In this document: piece after piece, positions 38,201 through 49,250 of the stretch
Layout: every line of letters starts with the position of its first letter
How positions within the stretch are numbered: position 1 is the stretch's first letter
Assembly: GCA_036897445.1 (NCBI GenBank)
Contig: JAYMTL010000009.1
Location: 1 to 64,000 of the forward strand
Reading direction: 5' to 3'
DNA length: 64,000 nt
DNA from: Pelargonium tetragonum
Lineage: Eukaryota; Streptophyta; Magnoliopsida; Geraniales; Geraniaceae
Position numbers and translations under genes: made by a program
Notes under the pieces: model-generated
What the model was told of the DNA's origin: nothing
Databases searched by the model: none
Seen by the model: only the letters and a program-made list of their open reading frames with translations

Positions 38201-39500
38201 AGTTTCCATCCGTGGGAGTTTACATTCTGCAAGGAGTCTAATTATAAGTGTATTTTTATTCACCCGTGTAGTTGAAAAAGAAATGCCAACAAACAAAGTA
38301 CGGATAAATCTGTATCTTACAAAATAATTCAACCAGGGGCACACTCTTATATCAGCATTATATAATATACTATTCTGAACTAGAGGAACCCGTACCTACA
38401 CCCTTAGATTAGAGCTCTACCGGACTAGGGCCCTCTTGCTTATTACACTCTCTATAGCAAGCCTTAGACTATTAAGCAAACGAATACGGGGCGCCGGTTT
38501 TCTACTTATCTTACAGCACCCCCTGCTCTTTCTTTACAGGAAAGAAAATGCTTTTCTAAGAGAATTTCTAGCACAAAAACTTAAAATAGACAGGCCATTT
38601 TTCTATATAGTACATACAACATAATATAGTACTTGCACAAAAATGAACTTTGGTAAGAGGAGGAATGCAGAAAGGGGTAGCTACTTATTTTTTAGCTTGC
38701 TTGATTACCCAGAAGAAGGGTTAGTATAAAATTATACATATCACGGTCGAGTCCTTAAAATCCTATTAGCCTTTCAATTAAACAATTCAATTAGGCGTAC
38801 CAAACAAAGAAAGACTCAAAATCTAAATAAAAAGTATCCTTTACACAAGTCCCACAGTATGCAGGTAAAGCGTAGGTTCTAATCCCGTCGCACTTCTAAG
38901 ACTCAGAAAGATCTATATATAATAGAAAAAGAACCCCTATAAAAAAGGACTTCTAGGTTATACTTGAAATCCCTGTATATACTGGAGTTTTCCATTTCAA
39001 GCAAGACCCAAAACCGGATTCCTTATTTATTACTATCTAGAACTGGAAACCGAGACTTCTACACTAAAGTCATGACTAGTTCTAAACCCTCCAGAATACT
39101 CTTTAATTAATAGACTTTCTTCTTAATTGGCTACTAATAGACTTTTTCTTTAAAAGCTTAGACAAATTTCAAATAAATACAAAGTAACACCGGAACAAGT
39201 AATACATATCTTTAGTACAACTATAAAGGGAAACATTTTACTTAGTCATTTCCCTAGAAAATTCCTAACTTTAAAACTTGGGTCGGGCAAATAAACAGCT
39301 CCTAAACCTTATTTACTACTATATTTAGAGAGGACACTTAAAGAATCAGAGGAGCACTCCTTTTGTATTGTATAAAAGTGTAGAATATATTCTAGTAAAA
39401 TAGTAAAGGACTTAGTAAAAAAGGAACTTAGATTTACTCGAAGAATGCTAAAGTTTATATAAAAGCTTTCGTTTTTCCATAGTTTAGGTATCTCATAATC
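35230..39500. other. Featureless RIP-like sequence
   Basis: No gene or recognisable element apart from the perfect palindrome at 36,612. Open frames up to 63 codons fit chance. Short G-run/C-run pairs continue at the same density as on the left side. Confidence 0.45.
36612..36633. repeat. Perfect 22-bp AT palindrome
   Basis: TAATTACTAATATTAGTAATTA reads the same on both strands with no spacer, so in duplex form it could extrude as a small cruciform. It is not flanked by a recognisable gene or repeat. A perfect 22-base palindrome is unlikely at any given site but not remarkable once over 64 kb of AT-rich DNA is searched. Confidence 0.6.
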
Positions 39501-39689
39501 TACATTTGTGACCAGTTTCTCATATTAAGATGGTTTTTCCTTAGAATTCTCTCTTTCTTGAAATTCTTTTTTCTATCCTTGTGTTCCTTTCATTTCCTTG
39601 AGATGGGAATTTCATGTGTTTTTATTTCCATTTTAACGCTTTCTTAACGAGCTCTCTACTTTAATTTCTTACCTGTCCAGGAAAGAACT

Positions 39690-39900
39690 GACAACATAAG
39701 TAATTAATAGCTTTTATAGTACCTTGGTCTTACTAAATAAGGCATATTCCTCTCGTTTTGGAGTTGCTTAGGGAGCTTAGAGCCTCATAAATCTGAGAAA
39801 AAAGACTCTTCCTGACGAAGCGGAGGAAAGGTAACTCACTCAGGATAGTCTATGGAAAGTCAACCTTACACTATATACACCAACGGATTACTGACTTACT
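39690..39900 (-). repeat. Dispersed repeat, copy A (terminal-repeat-like fossil)
   Basis: On the minus strand the order is TTGGTGTATATAGTG, AAGGTTGAC, ACTATCC, TTTCCTCCGCTTCG, TCAGGAAGAG, then GAGAGGAATATGCCTTA, then TACTATAAAAGC and TGTTGTCA. The same blocks recur at 48,772-48,932 (minus) and 1,365-1,530 (plus). TATAAAAG near 39,711-39,718 is a good TATA-like box for an internal promoter. A purine-rich tract follows in the minus direction (39,520-39,660). Together these suggest a solo terminal repeat, about 0.2 kb, of an LTR retrotransposon, eroded by transitions. Exact ends and target duplications were not found. Confidence 0.45.
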
Positions 39901-40260
39901 TCTTCTTGACTTTGATTTATGTTACCTATCCGGCCTGAACTTAGCTGTTTTCTTAATTGACTTACTCGGCTTAACTGACTTAGCAATAGCAGAGGCAGGA
40001 AGACTTTAGGGGCAGGAGCTTTACCTTGTTTGCTTAGCTTAGTACTTGCTTTATGGGGAGTGTAGCATTAGGAGCTATACGCTTAAAGAAAAGGGGCTCC
40101 TATGCCTGTTACCTGTACTTATTGTTGTTAGGAGCTAGACCTATTGTATGCTCGGGGGTACTAAGAATTTTTATAAGGTATTCTTGTAGCTATAGTATAG
40201 TAGTTGTATTATATTAACCAATTAGTAGTTTAGTAATTCTAGTTAAGTATAGGTTAGTAT
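39900..40260 (-). pseudogene. Lysine/serine-rich coding-like relic beside copy A
   Basis: Immediately upstream of copy A on the minus strand, one frame reads as a basic, Lys/Ser/Pro-rich peptide including SAIAKSVKPSKSIKKTAKF. A similar AAGTCAGTAAGTCAA-type stretch lies beside copy C at 52,100-52,140. Further upstream, AATAAGTACAGGTAACAGG (about 40,105-40,125 on the plus map) resembles the TACAGGTA words at 33-34 kb. If copy A is a terminal repeat, this would be the end of the internal region, whose polypurine tract is the AAGTCAAGAAGAAG run near 39,903-39,920. It is broken and old. Confidence 0.3.
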
Positions 40261-40299
40261 AGGATAAAGAGGATAAAGCAGTTCCGCCAGGTCAGGGAG

Positions 40300-43200
40300 T
40301 GCTCGAATCTCTGTAAAGAAAGGTAGGGTTCTAATAAAAAATGAAGGAAGTCTTTAATATTTAAAGAAAACCTCGCTTTCCTTTAAAGTAGCAATTTTGT
40401 ATAAGACTCAATTTAAGATATTGCGGGCCTTTTTTCCTTTTAATAATCTCTAAGGATAGTTGATAAGAATAAAGGGTAAAAGCTTTCCTTATTGCGTTTC
40501 CTTTAATTTAAAGGAGTCTACTCATGTAATGTGCCTACCTCCTACCGCAGTCTCGTCTCTTCTAAACAAGGTATGATAATGTATTATCCAGTATAGAGGG
40601 ACTCAGTTGGCCGAACTAGTGCCTTAATTTTGTTAAATCTAGAATATGTATATGAGAAATTCCTATTTAGTTATTAGTTAGTAAGAGAATATTAAGCGAG
40701 AATTCTCTTTAAAGAAAGCATAAGTCGATCTTAGTTGAGTAAGAATTTTGTTCAGTTCCTTATTTTCATTTTAAAGTAATCCCTTGGGGACCCCCTATCT
40801 TAATAAAGTTATCCGAAGTCTTTTCCTAACAATATTTTTTAAGTGACTTTATATTCCTTACTTTGAATTTCATTAGTATTTACTAAGAAAACCTATTCCA
40901 TTTCTATACTTCCTCCTAGTAGAGTCCCTATCCTTTAATGCAATATCTCGTAAGAGCCCCGTATTAGTACTTCAAAAGAAAATGCCTTTTCAAAATCAGA
41001 TACTCAACTTTATTAAATTTAATTAATAAACGCCTAAAGAAGAAGAAACTAGCCTGCAAAAAATAGGGTTTGCCTATCATCTACATTTAAAAGAAAAGAT
41101 ATACAAAAATTGTGCGCTATACTTCAGTTTTGAGTTTAATCCCAATGTTCTATTCCTAAATTACTTATTTAAAAACACTTGATTATTCCTTAGGAGCTGT
41201 CAACCAGCAACCCTATAAAGCGAGACTTGTACGCAAAACAAATCACACCAAAATCTAAGACGAGTTACCTAACGAGAAGACATAACCCTTAATTTAAAAT
41301 GACTACCCTATGTTAAAAAGTTTATACTAGACCTTAATTTTAGCTAGTTCAAAACTTAAAGTACAGCCCTAAGAACCCTTATATAAAGTCTTTGTAAAAG
41401 TGTCCCGTTTATTCAAAGAGTAATCCTTTAATATAAAAAAGGGGGAGTTCTAGAATGTCTGAAATTTTGGGCAATAAAAAAGTAATCTCTGGGTATTGCA
41501 AAGTTTTTCTTATTATTTTTATATTAATATAAGTATAGGAATTCCTTATAGTGTTTTATGGAGTTTTTGAAAGTGGTAAAGCAAAAGTTTGATGGCAAGG
41601 GTTCGAATAGGTTCATTACCGGGATTTAAGGGACTACTTCTAGCCTAAAAAGGATCCCTTAGTGATTTAGTTATAGGGCCTTTTCACACATTTATAGGTT
41701 GTGTTGTATAGGCTCCTCCCTAGATTATGGGTTTCTTTGTAGCATTTAGTATCCTATTTTTCGCGCAGTTCTTCTATTTGCTTTCAACTAAAAAGAAAAC
41801 CTGACATCAACCCTATTCGCTCAGGCTTTATCATAGTATTACTATATGACTTGTAAAGTTCAACACGACTTTATTCCGCGGCTGATGGCAGTAGACGGAT
41901 TCATTAAATCTAAGGACTAAACTATATATGTAAGGCCCCCTTTTTAACTAGCTAAGAACTCAGGGGAATCTTGCTTATATTATAGACCTTACTTGCCCTA
42001 AAGTGTAAACCCTACCTCTATCCACTTAAACTAGGAAAACAAGCCAGCTTGCCTTCAGTTGTGCCCTTACCGGAAAAGAATTACTTTAGTTATTCCCCAG
42101 CAGAATACCTATACCTGGCACCTCGCTAGAAATGCCTGAGAAAACTAAACTAACAAACAAAAAGGAAAATTCTGTAGTAATTTGATAAGGAACAAACTTA
42201 AATTCAAATAACAGGAAACCTCTTTAGCTCCAGAGTTCTACTATTTCTGTACTTTATTTACTAAAACTTACTAGGCCCGGAACGTCCTGAAAAGAAAGAT
42301 AGAGTGGTGGGGCTTCACAGTTAATTACTAGTTTGGATACTCTTTTGTAATCAAGGTACTAACTTTGTCATTTCATAGAGCCCCTTCCGTCTCACATTTG
42401 TATAAGTAGTAAAGTTAGACTCCCCTATACTAGAATTTATATGAATTTTTATTGTTTGTACCCAGACTTCCCCGATAGGGGTCATTTTGTATTTCATGAG
42501 GGAAAATACAGAAGGGTTAACCTTTTTATAATAATAGCTTTTCCTTTGCCTTAAGAAAAAGAATTGACAAAAATTGACTTGCTCAATTACTACTTGTATA
42601 TAAAAAGTGAAACTTTTCTATTTTATAGAACCCTTAAATTTGAATTATTAAGCTTGTTGCTGAGGCTAATCTTGACTTAGCCTGTAATCAGTACCCGGGT
42701 TTTTATAAAGGAATCCTTTTCAGAGAAGGAGGTCCTTGACCATCTCGAAGTTAGGAAAGTATACTTTTTTATTATGTTACACAAGCCTTTTACTAGAGTT
42801 TCCATATAAACCGCAATATTAGAGCTCCTTTTTGAGCATAATATTTTTCAAAACCTAAAAGCTACCGATTCAACTCCGTTTTTTTGTGACCCTGAAAACA
42901 CAAACTTACTTGACCTTGAACCTACCAAACTTTTACTTGGGTCTTGTGAGATAAAGTGAATTGCCTATTTAGAGCTTAACTCTTTTAGAAAAAACCTCTA
43001 TAAATATTCAGGTATGTATCTAACCGAACTTTAGAAAAACAGAAAATGAATAGGCAAAAGGGATCTCCTTTATTAAAAGTAATAGACTTTTCTTCTACTA
43101 GAGAAAGGGGACTAGACGTGGGAGAGTTAAGGATTCCTCTTTTTTTGTGTTGCTTTACAAGACAAGAGGAGACTGTCGTACTTTGGTAAAACCTTAGAAA

Positions 43201-46200
43201 ACTAAGTAAATTAAAGTTTGAAACTGGAAACTCTGACATTAAAAATGCTTTTTGAACCTTGGAATCAAGATCAGCTTTTAAGTGAGTTCCTTCTTAAGGT
43301 AATTAAGCTTTGATACTTGTTGGACTATTAAGTAGCTTTTTAGTTAAAATAATAGATTCTAAGGCCTGCTTTTAAAAGCTAAAAGTATACCTTTATAACC
43401 ATATCCCTTCAAGGAATAGCAATACCCTCTGAGCGCAAACAGCTAACTGTGAAGTTTTTAGCATACACTAAAGTTCTAAGATTGGATTCTCCAGACCCTA
43501 AAAATAAGGGAACCTTAGACTGCCAGCTAATTAAAAAGGCTACAATATTAAAGAGAATCTCGTGTGTTGACCCATTAAACAATAGGGGAGCTCTTTGCGT
43601 GCGTGGGCTTGTCAATAAAATAGAGCTACTTTTTTTTTAACAAGGAGTACGGGGAATAAAGTTTCAAGTAAATATATAAAAATATTAGCTCAGCGTAATT
43701 TATCGAAAAGAAGAATCTTACATGAGCACCTCTTAATTAAAAAGAGTTTACTTTATTTATAAGAACTTTGTTATTTCTTACACTTTGTACGCTATCTATT
43801 ATCTATACTAATAATAAAAAATAAGGTTCTAACTCACGGGTGACAACTCCTTAAACAATATAGGTATACTTAGGAATTTTTATAGCGCTTTAAGGGGTTG
43901 CTTATAATAATTTTAAGTAAACAACCTCTTAAACTTAAAGAGACGTGAAATTTTCTCGTACAGGATATTCAATTTTGAGTGCTGCTTAGGTACTAGTAAG
44001 CAAACCCTCGTCTAGATTCCTACATTTTAATAATTTAACACGCATTTTCACTTGCTTTGATTAGGCCCCTTTTGGCTTTTATACTTTTATATAAATAAGG
44101 AAAACTGCGGCAAATTCTTGAAATGTAGAAAATAGGACACCATAAAAGAAAATTTTAGTAAAAGAAAAAGTAGAATAGGTTTTAATTTATCGCATTTGCT
44201 TATTTATAGAATAAGTTTCCGTGATATCAGGCGTAACTAAACAGGGCTCCTATTTAGATAGTGTATAAGCCGCTTAGCGGGATCCTCGTAAAAAGAACTT
44301 TAGATATGGAACTGGGACCCGGGGAAGCTGCAACATCCTACATTTACCGAGTCTTAATTGGATTCTTACTTAAAAAGGAGTTACCTAATTAAGGTTACTT
44401 TGTCTTTTTGTCTTGGTGATTCTATAAGAACTCTAGAAAGTTTTGGTCATATGAGCTTTTGCTAAGAAAGTGTTTAATAAGGAGTTTAGTGCTTTACCTT
44501 TTAATTATAACTCTTAAAACGGAGACTTGTTGTCTATATTTTATTTTAAACTTTATCTACAAGTATTAAATTAACAGTTGTAAATGTAAAGTTCCAAGGT
44601 TATCCTTTAATAGGGAAGCTCTATATAACTCTTTGTTGGGATCGTTCTTTCATTTTTTAGTGCTTTTTTTAACTAAATAAAAGTTTATAGCTTTGTATCT
44701 AACTATTTTGACTCTACTAAAAAGCAAGGGGCTATCCGCTGAATTCGAAAACCTTTCTTCAATCAAGAATTAAAAAACTCTATGAAAGGCTTTACTCCTA
44801 AGAGGGCCCTTCTTAGCTATGGATTAGCTGTGAACCCCTCTTTTGCCGCATACAATACAAACAAGAGGTTAGCCCACTTTGAATTTTACAATGCTTTAAG
44901 TTCTTTAAAACTAGTGGATAAAATATTCTAGCTTACTTTTATAATTAAAGTTACAGAGGGGGCTCTTAATTACATTACCTTGCTTTACAAACGTAACTAA
45001 AAAGCCCTTTATAGATGCTACCTGGATAAGTGTTAAGGGAAACATGTATAGGAGACACCTTAATTTTTTAGCATGAACTTAGAGAAGCCTAGTAAAACTT
45101 TAAAAAGACTCGGCTCAAGTTAAGTAATTTATACTAAAGAAACCCCCTGATTTCCTTAAAACTTTTGTGGTTAAGAACTATAAGGTTTCCAAAGCCCAAC
45201 TAGGCACTAATCTAAGGCTACTTGTTACAAGAGTCATCAATAGCTATAAAACCAATATTTACTAATACTCAACGTCTTAAGAAATTAACGAGTAGCAAGT
45301 TCCAAGTAAGGGCACTAAAATTTCCTAGAAAGAAATAAAAATCCCCCGCTAAAACCTGGGCTTAAATATTCTACTCCACTGCTTCTTTAAGTTTAAGGCA
45401 TTCCTGAAAGTAGTTCCGGAGAAAATTGGATATGACTTCACCCCGGAAACCCCTAGAACGGGTAATATAAGATTAAGAGTTTACACGCACAAAGAATAAA
45501 ACCCCTCTTAATCAGCTTCACTGGACTAGCCTAAAGAAGCTGCTTAGGTTTTGTGCTTACACGTAGTTTACTAATTACATTTTAATAAAGCTTGGGTGGA
45601 AACTCTATTTAAGGGCTCCATTACCCGCAATTGTGGTACCTCTCTAAAATACTAAGTACACGGGGGTTCTAAGGCCTCTTATTGAATATGGGTTTGGGGC
45701 AAGCTTTCTACTAAGTATGGAATCATTATCATTATAAACTTAGGCTTTAATTTCCTCCCTAAATTAAAGAAGCCTTAAAACTTAAAGTTATCCTCGCTTT
45801 AAACAGGGACATACAGGGTCTATATTGGTTGATAGCTACTAGTTTTCCCGTTTTTTAGACTTAACAAAAGAGTCCCTTATGTCCCAAATTTTTGATACTA
45901 ATATCAACTATGAATTCTTAACTCTTAATAAAATAAAAAAAATAGAATTCTGAGCGCCTAATATCCTTGCGTTATTTTACAACTGAGTAGGCTTTTCCGC
46001 TAACCGAGTCCCCTAGTTTGACTTTTTCAAAACAAAATTAAGAACTCTATAGGCTACATAATAGTTAGAGTTTCTTACTCTACGCAAAACTTTTATCAAT
46101 CTAGAAACTTTAAAGAATATTATGGAGTTGGTACTACACTTAAAAAAACTAAAGCATATTTCTAGAGAAACTCTAGCTAGGAAGCTTCCCTTTATTAGGG

Positions 46201-46750
46201 GCTTCTATAATTACATTACAAAAATCTTAGTTTAGTCTTCTCAAGCCGAGACAACACAAGAAGTGCTTACTTAAAAATCCTTTTTACCTAAACTTTCTTT
46301 GAAACACGTTATTCTAATAAAAAGAAGAAAACAAGTGTGCCCGAAAAATCTGAGTCACGAGCTCTTTAGAAAACACTTGCATATATAATGATGGCTGCAA
46401 TTTACAAGTCTATAAATTTGCCTTAGTGCTATTAAGTCCTTCAAGTGTGTCCCTTTCAATATGTGGGTTCAAAGTCGAATTACACTATAGGATTTTGTCT
46501 AAAGTATTAAAAAAAGTCTCTAAAGCTCTAGAATAGATGTGGAAATAAATACTAAGAATTCGTTTCAAAAGCTGCTTTTTCAATAATTATATAACAGGTT
46601 GCATGTGGCTAATATTTAGAAGGCACGTCCAATAAGGTCGCAAGAGTCCTCAACTTTGGGATTAAACCCTAAAAGTAAAAAATCTACACAAGCCCTATAA
46701 ATTTGAAAATAGAATTTAGTCTTAATAAAAAGCTGCACAATCTTGTAGTA
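40300..46750. other. Featureless RIP-like sequence
   Basis: No gene or element is supported. A near copy of the recurring motif (GGCCCCCTTTTT on the plus strand) lies at 41,934-41,945, and AAAAAAGGGGGAG at about 41,435-41,447. The open frames at 42,985-43,239 and 43,409-43,640 are short, overlap each other on opposite strands and show no domain. Confidence 0.45.
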
Positions 46751-46759
46751 AATCAAGTT

Positions 46760-46832
46760 AATATTGAGGGGTTTCGAACCCTTGCACGCTTGCTGTGACA
46801 GCCCTTGGTCTACCATGTTAAACTAAAACCCC
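46760..46832 (-). tRNA. Degenerate tRNA-like sequence, Asp-type (GTC) loop, probably a pseudogene
   Basis: On the minus strand, from 46,832 downward, the features of a tRNA appear in order: a GGGGTTT 5' end, a D-arm GTTT...AGAC with GGTA in the loop, an anticodon-type loop CTGTCAC (GTC, aspartate) and a T-arm with GGGTTCGAAACCC, which is a good B-box. The T-stem pairs with one mismatch and the D-stem pairs. The anticodon stem does not close and the 3' acceptor side does not pair with the 5' side. It is therefore either a decayed tRNA gene or a tRNA-derived short repeat. Conserved pol III A and B boxes are the strongest evidence. Confidence 0.4.
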
Positions 46833-46859
46833 TTAAAATTTCTTCGTTGCTTTTTGTGC

Positions 46860-48760
46860 TAAAGCAAAGCATCCTTTAGCACACTTTAAAGGGATAACCT
46901 CAGCGTTTACTTCTTAGTCGATGGAACATTATTCCCAAGATGCAGGCAGGAAATAAAGCTTTTTCTACTTCAGTAAAATCACTTTAAGTTTTAACCTAGA
47001 TTATTGTTCTAATAATTCTGTAGAGCGTAGGGTTAAAAAAAGAATAGCTTTACTATATAACCTAAGCAACCTGGTTTTTACTTACTTCGGTATATGTCTG
47101 TGCAAATTCTTAAAATATGAAACAAAATAGAGTCGGTTTTGCCTGAAGTTTTATATGGGCTCTCCTCCATCTTATATATAATAAAAATTTAACAAGGAGC
47201 CCAAAACCTTTAGTCTCGGGGAGCTTGTATTTACGGCTTTTTACTGCAAGGGACCCCTAGAAGACGGGAAGCTAATTTCTTAATATTGAGCCCTTAGGAT
47301 CCTCTATTGCTCGGAAAGAAAAGAGATATTAAATTGTAGAGCGAACTCTGGAAACCCTTTTTGCTTTTTTTATTATATATCTCGAGATTTCGTTTGGTTT
47401 TTGAGTTAAAATGAAACTCATTTTTAGAGTGCTTGATAAATTACCGGGTCCTAAAGCCCGTAGCAATGCTCTTTCCAAAACTACTTCAACTAGGTCCTTA
47501 GCTAAAACAGGTAGACAAGAAGTTTGAACCCAAATAGTATAAAAGCTTTTACTAAAAATCTATTGGTATAGCTGAAGAAATTGGAATCACGGCAGCTCCT
47601 TATTAGCTTAAAATAGAAAACTGCACAGTATGAATAAAAAGTCTCTTAGGAAGGGGCGCTCGGAGTGAACCTCCGACTCAAAACTTCTTTGAGTTGCATC
47701 TTAACTTTTAAAAAATTGTAAGCAAATTTGTACTCATGTGTGTTTAAGTCCTAATTTTTATTTAAAGGGCTAAAGGGATACAGTCGAAGGTTCATATAAG
47801 GTAAAGAGTCTTTACTGAAAGAGGTCTTAGAATTGTTAGATTAATAGTAAGCGAAATAGCTGCCTTTATTTCGGGACTCCTGCTATATAAACCAGCACCT
47901 CCTTAGGAATATTTGTATATAATTATCCCTTTTACTAGACCATAAACTAAACGGAATAAGATAGAAATTTAAGAAATTCCTTGTCTTAAATAAAAAAGAA
48001 AGACTTGGGTTTCCTTTAACTTGGGATAGTGCTACCCTTTCTCTGATTGCTTTATTTATACAACCTCTTGGGTTTAGCTATTTCCCGCAAGAATATACCC
48101 AGTTTGTGGATTTTCTAATACTGAATATAGAAAGAAAGTGTACCTTTACGGGGTGCTTGGCAATTGTAAAAATACAAGGAAGCTCCGGGAGACACATAGA
48201 TAATTCTGGAGTTATAATTAGACTTTACTTTAGTAAGGAGCGGATTCCCGTTTTGCAGTAAAATCACTTAAATTCTTATCATCATTTTTTGAGCAAACCC
48301 TAAGCTAAAATCTTTCTCAACTTAGAGTAAGGTAAGACACAAGACGGGTTTATCCTATCCTAAGGAAGAGAGTTTTGTAAAAAACCCCAAGATTTTTATA
48401 ACTTGTATACTAAATTGACTAAAAATTCCTAATAAAAAGCTTAGAACATTTTCCTCGACAAAGGAACTGGATTGATTTTTTTACCGCAGGCTTTTAACGT
48501 TTTACTAAGTTTCTAAAATTCCGTCCTGAAATATTAACACACAGAATTAGAAAGAAGTAACTAAGAAAGATTTTATCCCCCATCTTGAGGAAAGACTTAA
48601 CATAAACCTTAAACTCAGGATAGTCAAACTCTATTCATTATATAACTATACCGAATTTGTAAGGCAATTTAAGTACACTAAAACACCTGTTAGGGTACCC
48701 ATTAAGGTGGTTCCGCTTTTCAATTTTAAAGTAGATATGTCCTGTTATAACCAAAAGTCC
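46860..48760. other. Featureless RIP-like sequence
   Basis: Nothing assignable was seen between the tRNA-like sequence and repeat copy B. G-run/C-run pairs recur as elsewhere. Confidence 0.4.
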
Positions 48761-48771
48761 TTTTTTTGACT

Positions 48772-48932
48772 TACTAAGGCATATTCCTCTTATTGTTCTT
48801 GTTGTTATTACTAAAGGAGGGTAAAAACTTAGAAATATTAATTATACATGACTTTTCCTGACTGAAGCGAAGCGGAGGAGAGGTAACGCATTTAGTAGTC
48901 TTAGTATACTTAAACTCCCACTATAACCAACA
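48772..48932 (-). repeat. Dispersed repeat, copy B (terminal-repeat-like fossil)
   Basis: This is the clearest copy. On the minus strand it begins TGTTGGTTATAGTG at 48,932, directly after a purine run (AAAAAAGAAG, then AAGAAGAAG with one C). It continues through CTCTCCTCCGCTTCG, CTTCAGTCAGGAAAAGTC and AAGAGGAATATGCCTTAG. TGTTGG after a polypurine tract is the usual start of a Copia-type long terminal repeat, and this is the main reason for the terminal-repeat reading. Copy A shares GAGGAATATGCCTTA at the far end. No second terminal repeat or target duplication was identified, so the element is a fragment or solo repeat. It is old, with many differences from copy A. Confidence 0.5.
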
Positions 48933-48939
48933 GCTTCTT

Positions 48940-49250
48940 CTTGACTTCTTTTTTACTTTTCTTACGAACTATACTCTTCTAATAACCTATACCTGTCGCT
49001 ACTACTCCACTTTAAAGTAATTAAGCAAAGACTTTGAATAAAAGCTAAAGATAACAAAGAATCTAGATTCGTTACAACAATATCAGAACCGCTTGTAGAA
49101 ACCTCTCCGTACCTTAAAACACAAGTTAGTCTACCTCATGGTAACGTATTCTACCCGTCGTATTACCTATCTTTATTGTATTCTAGTTACTGCAGTTCTA
49201 TAGTATATTAAGTATAAATCAGGTTTTTTTAGAGGGACGCATACCCTTTA
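48940..49250 (-). other. Possible flank of the element next to copy B
   Basis: Upstream of copy B on the minus strand the sequence is purine-rich near 48,933-48,975, then contains GACAGGTATAGG and, near 49,170-49,200, AGAATACAATAAAGATAGGTAA, which resembles the AGAATAAAAGTACAGGTAA word at 33-34 kb. This may be the end of the internal region that belongs to copy B. Only short matches support it and no frame is open for long. Confidence 0.25.
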
